Shown piece after piece: positions 22,020 to 33,155 of a stretch of DNA of 64,000 nucleotides. The notes beneath the pieces are model-generated. The model was not told the origin of the DNA, ran no database searches, and saw only the letters and a program-made list of their open reading frames with translations. Numbering within the stretch: position 1 is the first letter of the stretch; every line of letters starts with the position of its first letter. Made by a program: the position numbers and the translations under genes. The stretch comes from Notospermus geniculatus (taxonomy: Eukaryota; Nemertea; Pilidiophora; Heteronemertea; Lineidae). The stretch lies in the NCBI GenBank assembly GCA_002633025.1, contig NMRB01000038.1, positions 191,177-255,176 of the forward strand, given 5' to 3'.

Positions 22020-23240
22020 CATCTGGAACTCGATGGGCGTATGTCAATCAAACCCCTAGTAACCGGACAACAATGAACTTGTGGTTGGCTCTAAACGGTC
22101 CAACACACATTGCTTTCTAACCAACTGAACCTTGGTTCGAAATGGAACATGCAACTAGGCCTTGATTTGAAATTGAACACAAGCATAGGCATGGGATTGG
22201 CTGGAATGATCCTGTCAATAAAACGCAATTCAATAGCCAGACCTCACCAACAATACCAAGGTCTGCCTGACAACCGTGGGTCCTCCCATCGAGCTCCAGA
22301 TGATTTAAACGTACTATACATGTAGTGCGGTTGATAGATAAACAGATTGGACCGGCGACGACCAGAAATAATGAGGAAGTCACACATCCGACTTCGCTTC
22401 GACATAGGTCAAACCCCATAGACTGGCCTTCATTTTCAATTTTCAATTTCAATTTCAATTTGAATTCATTCTCTTTAACATTTACAAAGGTATTAGACAT
22501 GTTAGAGGCAACAACATACATACATTTACATTTACATGGTGGATGGCGTAGGTAGCGAAGTAAATACAGTCTAGGCTTAGAGGTTGGACAGTACAACGAG
22601 AACAGAAGGAATGAGGGAGGATACATGAGTCGAGAAATTACATTATTAAATGGTGGGATATACCTTGATATTCATTAAGACCGCCCCCATAATGAGGCGG
22701 CCTTCCTTGTTTTTACTGAATTTCTCTCCCTCGATCTCTCTCCATCCAGTCTGGTGGTTCCACTACCTGGACAACTCGATAAATTCGACCTGTATCGCGG
22801 CGAAACTCTCACGAATTGTCGAGATGCATATTACACAGAACCCTATTGATTCTTGGGGTCATTCGTACACAAATATTCCGAAAATGTGCATGAATTTATT
22901 GCAAGGTTTCATCGCATAAAGCCTCTATCGTGTTCGCGCAATTTGGTAAATCATCCAAAACGCAACTGCATGAGCTGTGGAGTGTGGAGATTTAATGAAC
23001 ATGCGCATTGGGACCTAGACTAGTTCTCGTTGTTGTCGCTCCACTCTCGCGGCGCTACTGTCCGTTCGGCAAGAGTCTTTCCCACGCTGTCGAAATCGTG
23101 AGAAGGAAATGCGCTCTTTCACGTTTTTCACGTCAATTTTTTCCAACTTCAGGTGGTAGGAGGTTTGTGTGGGACATCTTTCTGCAGGATTCATTGATGA
23201 GAATTGAATATAATTACAGGGTGTTATCTTAAAATGGCAC
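22020..23240. other. Sequence downstream of copy A; no gene recognised
   Basis: Holds the putative poly(A) signal (22217) and a short TTTCAA-rich stretch (22437-22462). No exon or clear element was identified up to the minisatellite. Confidence 0.5.
22217..22222 (+). promoter_or_regulatory. Candidate polyadenylation signal of copy A
   Basis: An AATAAA hexamer lies 285 bases after the stop codon of SLC22 copy A, the first canonical one downstream. It fits a short 3' UTR; no cleavage site can be proven from sequence. Confidence 0.4.
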
Positions 23241-23279
23241 AAAAGGGTGTATCAATAACAAAACATCTTTGGCAGGGAG

Positions 23280-23945
23280 TATCAATAACAAGACTAGGAA
23301 CATGGTGTAGTTTGAATGACCTCTTTCCATGACCTAATCAAGCTACTGAAAGGCCATGATGACTAACGTTGCCAATTCTGGTATCAAACTAAATCTTATT
23401 AGTGTAGGTTTGAACTGACCTACTTCCATGACCTAGTGATCTACTTAATGAGCGAAGGTAATCATGTTTGGTATCAAACTAAAGCTTATAAAGCGTAGGT
23501 TTGAACTGACCTATTTCCATGACCTAGTGACCTACTTAAAGACCAGTTGAGCCAAGGTGGTCATGTTTGGTATCAAACTAAAGCTTATGAAGTGTAGGTT
23601 TGAAATGACCTATTTCCATGACCTTGTGACCTATTTAATGACCAGTTGTGCCGAGGTAGTCATGTTTGGTATCAAACTAAAGCTTATGAAGTGTAGGTTT
23701 GAACTGACCGATTTCCATGACCTAGTGACCTACTTAAAGACCAGCTGAGCCAAGGTAGTCATGTTTGGTATCAAACTAAAGTTTATGAAGTGTAGGTTTG
23801 AACTGACCTATTTCCATGACCTAGTGACCTACTTAAAGACCAGTTGAGCCAAGATAGTCATGTTTGGTATCAAACTAAAGCTCATGAAGTGTACGTTCAA
23901 ATTGACCTACTTCCATGACCTAGTGACCTACTTAATGACCAGTTG
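23280..23945 (+). repeat. 99-bp minisatellite, about six copies
   Basis: ATGTTTGGTATCAAACTAAA recurs at 23464, 23563, 23662, 23761 and 23860, exactly 99 bp apart, with a more diverged copy before. Each unit holds TGACCT-type half-sites, including TGACCTAGTGACCT. Confidence 0.85.
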
Positions 23946-24109
23946 ATCATTAACTTCCTGATCCTGCTGTCTATTGAACCTCGTCCATTAACCCTCCATC
24001 TTTGCATTTCTTTGCACTGGACAAGTAATTATTTTGCTATCAGTGAACTATCCCTAGTACCCCAATTTCCGAGGGTGGTCTTCAAATTGACTGGTAAGTC
24101 AATTTCTAG

Positions 24110-24655
24110 TTAGTTATTATAATTTGAAAAGGATGTCATGATTGTATTAGACATCCGTGCCAGGGCATTCCATTTGCGTCTTGATTTACATTTCATGAGA
24201 TTGTGAAAATAATGAACATGAGAATAAGTGACTGGTACAACCAAATTTCCTCGTATATATTCAAAATGGGAACATTTCACTAAGTAATGGCACTCATCCA
24301 AAAAAAACTTCGCATGCACACAGTGGACAGATGTACTTTTGGATAATATTTCAAATTTTCTCCCTTGGGTTGCGGGTAATCTGTTTGTACATGTACTAGT
24401 TCGAAATTTACATAACCAAGTACTTTGTTGTTCTGACAATTTCAAATATTCTTCAACAGTGAATTCAGTTTTAAATGATCTATAAACTACATGTTTATGG
24501 TCAGTCTGCAACTCATTATTCCCATGCTGTTCAATTTGATGTTTTAATATTTCCGACACAAGTGATTTCAGTTCCTGCTTGTTAAAAAGATTATAATTAT
24601 ACAAAAATGCTGGAATACCACAATTACATAAAATCTGTTTGATTTGTTGTACCAA
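24110..24655 (-). pseudogene. C-terminal remnant of a non-LTR retrotransposon reverse transcriptase
   Basis: An open 181-codon stretch with LCKFRTSTCTNRLPATQGRK and a D-ECHYLVKC…F-x-x-R pattern, the Cys/His motif at the C-terminus of many animal non-LTR RT proteins. No RT catalytic core is present upstream, so it is a truncated copy. The downstream border CAATTTCCGAGGGTGGTC recurs inverted at about 39640-39666. Confidence 0.55.
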
Positions 24656-24842
24656 GGGGTAATAGAATATCCTCTTTCAAAATGTTCTAAAAGTATATTT
24701 CCAAAAAGACAGCACCATTTTGTTTCTTTTCCATTATGTTGATCTCACATAAGCATTCCTTGTCCGTTTGATATTGGCCTAACTCTCGCAACCAATGAAA
24801 TCACGCCAACCTGCATGGAAACATCCTCAATTTGTTTCCACG

Positions 24843-25600
24843 TACAGTCTTGTTCATATTAATATCAACACCTTGTATCAAATATCTCATACACCACCTG
24901 ACCAATTTGAATGCGGTTTTCTGCATAAGGTCAGAAATCTTGTTGACAACAACTGGGCATCATTGTTTTTGTACAAGATTCACTTCTTCATTGCGTAATC
25001 TGTCGTTGAAAAAAGGCCCAAAAATAAACTTTTTTGTTGCTGGATTTTTCACCAAAATTGCTTTGTTAGAATGAAGTTATACCAAAATAAGAATGATTTA
25101 GCAAGTTACTGTCAAAATCTGTAAACCTGTAAACCTATATCAACACCACTTGCCTGCCACTACCAGCAACTTATGAGACGGCCCCTACATAACAACATTT
25201 ATCTATGGCTATACAATGACCCAAGCATGGTGTGTGGTTTGTATTATTATGTAGGGGCCGTCCCATACGTTGTTGGTAGTTGAAGACAAGTGGTGTTGAT
25301 ATTGCTTTACAATCTCAAAAAGATTTTGACAGTAACTTGCTAAATCACCCTTATTTTGGCATAACTTCATGCTAGCGAAGGAATTTTGATGAACAATCCA
25401 GCAACAAAAATGTTTATTTTTGGACCTTTTTTCAACGACGGATTACGCAATGAAGAAGTGAATATTGTGCAAAAACATTGATGCCCAGTTGTAGTCAACA
25501 AGATTTCTGACTTTATGCAGAAAACCGCGTTTAAATTGCTTAGGTGGTTTACGAGATATTTGAGATATAAGGTGTTGATATTAATACGAACAAGACTGTA
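24843..25600. mobile_element. 758-bp foldback element
   Basis: TACAGTCTTGTTCATATTAA at the left and the complement at the right; nearly the whole element is arms of about 350 bp. Confidence 0.75.
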
Positions 25601-26072
25601 CCTTCCGAGTCGGATTCATCTGAGTCTTGAGTTGCCTAGGGCAAAGTCATGTTTATATAGTTCCTCCAAGAGTTCACCTTTTTGTACCAATGAGCAAAGC
25701 TGTAAATATTGCATCCTGGGATGATCTGCGCGCGCATCTCATGTTACCTCTCCATATCGTCAGCTGTGTTGGTAGAACTATCATCAAACGTCAACTTACA
25801 GGTAAGTTGCGTTTAATTTTTGAATTGTATATCTTTTTGTGCGACCTCCAACCCTAATTTTTGCACAATTCTGGCCTCTGGCTCCCCTACTATTTGGCGG
25901 ACCACACAAGCCGAGGAATAGTTCGTTTGAATCCAAGAATGTCTTTTAGCCTTGATGGAAAGAAGATTCATAACATTCACGTTGATTGTCCGGAATAGAT
26001 TGCTGAATGAGTGCTTACTAGAGAACATGAAATTCGTTGGATTACCGTGTCTTCCACATTTCTAGTGTCCAA
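25601..26072. other. Unannotated intergenic stretch
   Basis: No gene or repeat structure recognised. Confidence 0.4.
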
Positions 26073-27010
26073 TTTTTAGCTCACCTGGGGTGAGCTATAG
26101 TCGTGGGTTAGCGTCCGTCGTCGTCGTCCGTTAGCAGGACACGTTTCGTAACCGCTGGAGCTATTGATCTGAAATTTGGAACATACATGCCCCTAGGTCA
26201 GATGACATATGACACCGAATTTCGGTCCGATTCGATTCTTGGCTTGGCCACCAGGTGGCGGAAACCAAAAACACAAAAAGTGCAATAACTCCTGAACTAA
26301 TGACTGGATCACCTCCAAATTTTTATCATAGGTGTAGCTAATGAGGGTACATTACATACATAACGGGTTTTTGATTTGACCTACTTTTCAAGGTCACAGA
26401 GGTCAGAGTTCAAAATTTTGCTTTTAAGTGGCACATTTCGTAACCACAGGTGCTGCTGACCAGAAATTTGGTATATACATGTATATACCCCTAGGTCAGA
26501 TGACCTATGACCCTGGGTTTCGGTCCGATTTAATCTTAGCTTGGCCACCAGGTGGTGGACACCAAAAACACAAAAAGTGCAATAACTCATGAACTGATGA
26601 CTGGATCCTCTCCAAATTTTTATCACTGGTGCTTGTAATGAGGATGCATGACATAAATAAGGGGTTTTTAATTTCACTGACTTTTCCGGGTCACAGAGGT
26701 CAAAGTTCAAAATTTAGTCATTTGGTGGCGTGTTTCGTAACTGCTTGGGCTATTGACTTGAAACTTGGTACATATACACCACTATGTCAGGTGACCTATG
26801 ACACCACTTTTCGGTCCGATTCGATTCTCCGCTTTGCCACCAGGTGGCCAAAACCAGAGCTCAAAGTCCATTAACTCCTGAACTGTAACTGGATTGTCTC
26901 CAAATTTTTATCAGGTGCATCTAATGAGGATACATGACCCTGGAACATTTGTCATTCGTTTTTCTGGTACGTTCACCCAGGTGAGCACATGGTCCATGGA
27001 CAATTTCATT
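26073..27010 (+). repeat. AGCTCACC-family interspersed repeat with three internal units
   Basis: Starts TTTTTAGCTCACCTGGGGTG, ends CAGGTGAGCACATGG near TCCATGGACAATTTC. The middle has about 290-bp units, each with TTTCGTAACC, TTCGGTCCGATT, a CCACCAGGTGG motif and CAAGGTCACAGAGGTC. CTCF-core-like matches are at 26248-26259, 26545-26556 and 26837-26848. Confidence 0.75.
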
Positions 27011-27442
27011 GGAAAAAATGAGTTAAGGCCAAATTCGTTCTTGCTAGGTATTTTTTCATCATAATAAACAGTTTTTGTTTGCGAAATGTCCGCCAAAGCC
27101 TCGGAATGACAGTATGTAAAAACCTAGTAAGGACACCACTAAGTCATCAGAATTGTGACTTATTATGGTTTTACGTTCACAAATTCAGCATGAAACCAGA
27201 GGTAAAACATGATTTGCCTTTGTAGGACTTGCACTTGGTGGAAATTTACTCGGTTTTGCCATGAGAAAAAAAGCAGACCCATGGAATATTTCACCAAATC
27301 TAATGCAGTAACATGAAGCCCACAACCTACATGTAGTTACTCCAGAAGTGTAGCTAACTCAGTTTTGAAGAAAAAAAGTGAGTTACTTGCTTCTGCCTTT
27401 TGGGGTAGTCCTGACACCGGTATTCATAAAAAATCTTCATCT

Positions 27443-27671
27443 TAAGCCTGCCGCACACGGGAGCTATCTGCTGAGCAAAAAGTTATTCGAGACCGTTTGC
27501 TCAGCAGAGAGCTCGCGTGTGCGCGTAATTTCGGTGAGTTTTTGCCTCGCGAGGCGGAAAACTCGCGTGTGCGCGTATTTTTCCGCGAACTATCTGCTGA
27601 GCGAACGGTCTCGAATAACTTTTTGCTCAGCAGATACATGTAGCTCACGTGCATGTGCGGCAGGCTTTAAG
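27443..27671. mobile_element. 229-bp hairpin MITE (AAGCCTGCCGCACACG ends)
   Basis: TTAAGCCTGCCGCACACG left and GTGCGGCAGGCTTTAAG right; inner arms carry GCTATCTGCTGAGCAAAAAG in both orientations. Confidence 0.75.
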
Positions 27672-27906
27672 ACCAAAGTCAAGTGTAGACTGCCTTGGAG
27701 GTGTCTGTAACATAAGGGTGATTATGGTCAACTTAAGGAACATATTGAATTCCACTATTGTTCGGACCACTTTAGAATGTACGTCTTCGGTGTGCTTTGA
27801 CTTAAGTAGTTTTATGAATATTGATCCTGTACTCTTACTACACACACTGATCATAAGTATTGCAACATCGGTTTTTTCTTAATTTCTCTTTTTTATGTCT
27901 TTACTA

Positions 27907-28492
27907 TTTTTAGCTTACCTGATGACCTATGACACCGAATTTCGGTTCGATTCGACTCCTAGCTTGGCCACCAGGTGGCAGAAACCGACAACACAAAAAG
28001 TGCAATAACTCCTGAACTATTGACTGGATCACCTCCAAATTTTTATTGTAGGTGTATCTAATGAGGGTGCATTACATATATAACGGGTTTTTGATTTGAC
28101 CTACTTTTCAAGGTCACAGAGGTCAAAGTTCAGAATTTCGCCTTTTGGTGACACATTTCGTAACCGCTGGGGCTATTGACCTGAAACTTGGTACATATAT
28201 ACCTCTATGTCATATGACCTATGACACCAAGTTTCGGTCTGATTCGATGCTTGGCTTGGCCACCAGGTGGCCAAAACCCAAAACACCAAAAGTGCAGTAA
28301 CTCCTGAAGTAATGACTGTATCGTTTCAAAATTTTGTTATATCTTATGACTTGGTGTGATCAGGTGTCTGGGTACTAGTACCCTCTGTTCCTGGAACTAA
28401 TGCTTGCCCCAGAACATTGTGCTTTAACATTTGTCATTTGTTCTTCTGGTACAGTCACACAGGTGAGCACATGGTCCATGGACCATTTCATT
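27907..28492 (+). repeat. AGCTCACC-family repeat, 5'-truncated
   Basis: Begins TTTTTAGCTTACCTGATGACC and ends GTGAGCACATGGTCCATGG. Two CCACCAGGTGGC motifs (27968-27979, 28260-28271). Confidence 0.7.
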
Positions 28493-29452
28493 ACATCTAT
28501 TTTCAAATATATAGGAAAGTCCATGGCAAAACATGGTGTTGGCAATTTGGATTGAAAAATCTCACTGCGTGATGAAAATATCAAGCCACGAAAATGAAAT
28601 ATCAAAACATGAAAATGACCAAATCTTTATGAGATACTCGATTACTCTCCCTTTTCTGGATAATGAAGCCTGATGATAAGGAAGGATTTACAAAAGCAAA
28701 AAAAACCCAAAATATCAACTGTGAACAAAGATATTTGATATTATCAAAAAATATCAAAAACTGAAAAAGTGAGATTTTGCATGAGATTCCGCTGCAGATG
28801 AAAAGCTGTCATCCCATGTGTCTCAGTCATGCGGATTTCATCCAATGGAAGGCCACAGTTATCAAGAAAATTGAACTTTTGTCAAATAACCTCGGTTTTT
28901 GACAAATTTGGTCAGTTTTTTACATGTATATTAAATAACACGAAAATGAGGCGCATTTTCAGCGCAATTTTTTCACAGTTGTGAATGGATTTTGATTTGT
29001 TTCATTTTGTAAAAATCTGGTAATCGTGCACTTCAAACTTTTCGAGATAGCAAACTGGTGATATTTTGATATTCTGATATTTTCATGATACATCCAGTTT
29101 TCCTCAAAACTTTTCGAACCATCAGGTGTATAACAACTCAAAGTATCATATCCATATTTGGGAATCAAACATTGATGACTGACTTCCGAGAAATTTAGAA
29201 AAAACCTATGTTGCAGTACGTATGATCAGTGTGTGTATTTTTTTACATGCACATAGGCCTACCTTATGTATAATATATACACATACAACTTACGACTACC
29301 GTTACATTGTTACATGAGGATATATGATTAAATAAGCGTAGGTTCAGTGACCAAAATTTCCAAGCCCAGTTTTCTAAAATGTCAAATATCTTTAAAACGG
29401 TTTTGTCTTATTACTTTGCACCTGCACATAAAGTATCAGACCGATAGTTATT
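28493..29452. other. AT-rich intergenic stretch
   Basis: Frequent ATATCAAA and TGATATT words (28560-28760, 29058-29090), but no ordered repeat or gene. Confidence 0.4.
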
Positions 29453-29607
29453 AGGGAGGTTTCGAAATCAAACGATAAACGTAAACGTTAACGACAACTT
29501 TATTTTTGTACCGAAAATGCAATGCAAAATCTGGTTAATGTGTAGTATGAAAAATAAATAACGCTGTCGTAAAGTTTTGGTTTATCGTTTGATTTCGAAA
29601 CCTCCCC
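29453..29607. mobile_element. 155-bp hairpin MITE (GGGAGGTTTCGAAATCAAAC)
   Basis: Left GGGAGGTTTCGAAATCAAAC, right GTTTGATTTCGAAACCTCCC, with AT-rich centre. Confidence 0.75.
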
Positions 29608-29870
29608 TGTAACTAAAACGACAAAATAGTTTCTGGCCGATATACTCAGGTTAAAAACAAAGGGTGCAGCTTTTGGTACATACTGCCGCCTTACTACAAA
29701 GAACCGATAGATTATCTTCTGTATACTAGTAACTTTGGTTTGTATCTACATGGCAATGAACCCAGAATTAAAAAAATTGTTTTCATTGTCGCGAAAATCC
29801 CAAATTTGTCACAACTTTCTCAAGCTATGTCCTTTATTCGAGGTTTGACCCACTCCACACATGAGCAATA

Positions 29871-30465
29871 GGGCCGTTTACACGACAAGCCAAAAACTAC
29901 ATTCAGATTCAGTCCGACTGGATCCGATCGACCCGCATCGGGTCTCATTTGTGTTTAGGCCTCGTTCATACGGACACGCGTAAAGCAAGGTTCATTGGCG
30001 CATGAATCCGGTACGTTTTCAGTCCGTTTGCCCCTATGTTTGCGGATACGACAACGCAAAAGTCAATATGATAGATTTTTTACGGACCTGAGTCGGACAA
30101 AATCCGTGTGCCAATGAACCCTGCATCAGGCGTTAGCGTATAGCGTTAGGCGTATAGCGTAAAATACTTTTACTTGAGTCAAAGAGCTGTTCGCGCGACT
30201 GGCGTCAAGGGTCGTGTGAGCAGCTCATTGACTCAAGCTAGAAGTATTTTTACGCTATACCCTTAACGCTACGCCTTACGCCTGTCCGTGTGAACGAGGC
30301 CTTAGACGAGATTTGAATGTGGTCATATGTGGTCCAATGCGGTACAATGTGGATTCGGGACCATTTTGAATCCGCATTGGGTAGCGTTTTACACGCAGGA
30401 GTTTTGAACCACAAGCGGATTCGATCGGATCGCATGTGAATTTTTGCCTGCCATCTAAATGGCCC
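29871..30465. mobile_element. Three-level nested MITEs
   Basis: Outer ends AGGGCCGTTTACACGAC and TAAATGGCCCT. Inside, 29958-30301 has GGCCTCGTTCATACGGACAC ends and TTA on both sides. Inside that, 29986-30124 is a copy of the GCAAGGTTCATTGGCGCA hairpin seen at 9136-9273. Confidence 0.7.
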
Positions 30466-30479
30466 TCATAACAACAGTT

Positions 30480-31344
30480 GGCTGAGTATGGTAACTCAAT
30501 GACTTGCACTGTGGAATGAAGCGGTTTTGTATTCTATTCAAATGTCAGCTGTGCCAGGGCAGGCTTACATCATGATGCCACTGTACATTCTGAAGAGGAA
30601 TGGGCCTATACCAGCATGTAGTGCATTGAGTTCAGAGGGTTAAAGCTTCGTACACAATATGTGTCCGATTTTCCGACAGCGAAAATGCGGCAACGACAAA
30701 AGAGCAACGGCAAAAAAATCGATCGCAGGAAAATGAATTGGTCCGTACCAATGAATGCGGCACGGTTATACGACTATTCTATTGTATTGTACTGTACTGC
30801 AATGGTCCATGGACCATTTCATTATTACTGCACTGTCCACAGGCAGCTCTGAGGCCGTATGCACCAACCTCAGATTAGCCAATGGGGCTATCCAGAATAT
30901 GGTTCAACCTCTCGATAATAGGGGTCTCTACTGTACTATAAGTTACACTATCCACTTCCTGTTCAGTGACTTTCATTGTTCATCAGTTCTTTGGGAAGTT
31001 AGACCTTGATCTCTGATCTTGACCTTGACCTATGATCATCAGGGTTATTACATAATCGAAATTGGCATCCTAAATAACCTAAATATGGGTGTTATCAAAC
31101 CTCCACTGCTACCACAGACAGAGACATTTCAAATTATCAAGTTTGACCTTGACCTGATCATCAAGGTCATTGCTTAATCGAAATGGGCATGCTCAATAAC
31201 TTAAGTGTGGGTGATATCATGTCTCTAACTCAACCGCGGGCAGAGATATTGCAAATTATGCACCAACTGATCCGAATTTGGGTTTAAGCTTTTTGTATGC
31301 ATTGGACAACATACATACGTAATGTGATGTGGCATGGTACTGCA
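30480..31344 (+). repeat. Intergenic stretch with a copy of the GGGGCTATCCAGAATA repeat
   Basis: From about 30885 the sequence matches 33229-33620, including TGACCTTGACCT runs. No gene recognised. Confidence 0.5.
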
Positions 31345-31584
31345 AAGCTAGGAATCCACTGCTGATTTTCTGCGTTGCGACTTGCTTTGCAACTTGCTAC
31401 CTGCGATTGAATACGATCGCAAGCAACTGATACCAGTCGCCGACCGACTGCTGATGAAATTGACCACATCTTTGCCATTGGTGGAAATCACGTCTAGCGA
31501 GTCCACTACGGCGATCGAGTGCCCAGTTGCAAAGCAAGTCGCAACGCAAAATCAGCTTGAAAATCAATGGTGGATTCCTAGCTT
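31345..31584. mobile_element. AAGCTAGGAATCCACTG MITE
   Basis: AAGCTAGGAATCCACTGCTG and its complement form the ends. Same family as 41835-42264 and as a fragment at about 1659-1798. Confidence 0.7.
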
Positions 31585-31635
31585 TACTGCAGGCCCTCCG
31601 GCAGGTTCCTCTATGCACCTTCACATAACATGTAA

Positions 31636-31784
31636 AGCGGCGAATCCACTGTCGCGATTTGGGCTTGAGACGGGGTTGCGGTGCCTTGCGATCGCCTTAT
31701 ATGGCAATCGGAAGTCCTTATAAGGTAACCGCAAGGGAACGCAACCGTGTCTCAAGCCCAAATCGCGACAGTGGATTCGCCGCT
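31636..31784. mobile_element. 149-bp hairpin MITE (GCGGCGAATCCACTGTCGCG)
   Basis: Near-perfect inverted repeat with CTTGAGAC and TTGCG-rich centre; adjoins the next element at TTTAA. Confidence 0.7.
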
Positions 31785-31788
31785 TTAA

Positions 31789-32275
31789 GGCTCGCTTTTG
31801 TCGCCCTTACGTGCAATCAGAACTAGATGGCAACTGATAATCGGCGCGTAGTTGGAACTAATCAGTCACAACTACTAGGTGACATAAGCTCTCGGGCGTC
31901 AGCGAGTAACTAGTTGCAAACTACAAACATCCAGATGCTGAAAATTGGACGTGTTCAACTTCAGCGACCAGTTGACAACTGTATCTGCTTATCAGAGTCG
32001 ACATAAGCGCGCCCACAATTGCGAGGAACCGGTATACTGAGAAGACAGCCAATGAAAGTCGCTTTACCTTCCACGTGACCTCACGTGACCAAATCACCAA
32101 GTTACTTAAAATCAAAAGAAATCTGTGTCGACATAAGCATTCAAAAGATGGCGATAAACTAGTTCCAGGTAGTTGCCACCGATCGGTGTTTTTTTGGTCG
32201 ATGGCGACATAAGTTATCAGTTGCAACTTGTTGACGCTATTTCTATCACAGCGTAGGGCGACATAAGCGAGGCTT
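31789..32275. mobile_element. 'GACATAAGC' MITE, intact copy
   Basis: About 487 bp. Ends GGCTCGCTTTTGTCGCCC and GGGCGACATAAGCGAGGC, flanked by TTTAA and TTTA. Reference copy for the nested examples at 33156-35510, 35690-38609 and 50231-50923. Confidence 0.75.
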
Positions 32276-32279
32276 TAGT

Positions 32280-32968
32280 CGAATTTTATCTGAGCAACCC
32301 AATCAACCAAGTGTCTTAAAGGGACTACGAAAATTGTTTCTAACTTCGATTATTACAAAATGCTAGTTCATTCATGATAAATTCCCACCGTCAATTCACT
32401 TTTTCAATAAAGTGTTAATTAGTGACACCCAGGTAAATCAGTCATCGCCTCACCATGGAGCAGTCACTATTTGAGCAATTGCTCAGCAGGTGTCTCCCAT
32501 GGTCATTTGCCTACGTCACTGGGAATCTAATCAATAGTGTCCCTGTATGCTTGGAGGAAAAATCAGTATAATTCCTCCAAGCTGTATGTAATGCATTGGA
32601 GCAGTCATAACATTTTACTTCTTGTTCCGATCAATCACCAACTGACCAACAAAAACGAGTTTATGCAGTGTTTGTGTCAAGAACATGAATATCCCCTATG
32701 TGTTACAGTCGGCAATGTTGTGTAATCTTTTCACGACATTCCTAATCTGTGCTCATTAGATCGAGCGTGATAACATGTATGTAAGCCTACTGTGCAATAA
32801 GTGCGTTAGGACCGGGCACCAGTCTGTCGCCGGTAGCCAGTGAGTCACGATTTGAGGCGCCACTCATAATTGTGGCAACTGTCAAAACTAAATCATGACT
32901 ATGGGCAGAGAGGGGTACCTAGGACACCCTAATTGGGTAGGTGTAACCACGAAATGTTACGAGTTATT
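32280..32968. other. Unannotated intergenic stretch
   Basis: No gene or element recognised. Confidence 0.4.
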
Positions 32969-33089
32969 AGTGAGCTTTCGCAAGCGCCCGGTTAGACCCT
33001 ACGACAACGTTTATCTATTGTCTGGCTATACCCAAACAATAGATAAATGTTGTCGCATGGCCTAACCGGACGCTTGCGAAAGCTCACTA
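32969..33089. mobile_element. 121-bp hairpin MITE
   Basis: AGTGAGCTTTCGCAAGCG and its complement, with GACAACGTTTATCTATTG inner arms. Confidence 0.75.
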
Positions 33090-33155
33090 TTGATTGATCT
33101 CGACGACCTTTATCAACTACCCAAGAGCTTGAAACAATTTTCCTAGTCCCTTTAA

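Noticed and set aside
23464-23945. CRISPR-like regular repeats
   Set aside because: Whole 99-bp units are repeated without unique spacers and the genome is eukaryotic; it is a minisatellite.
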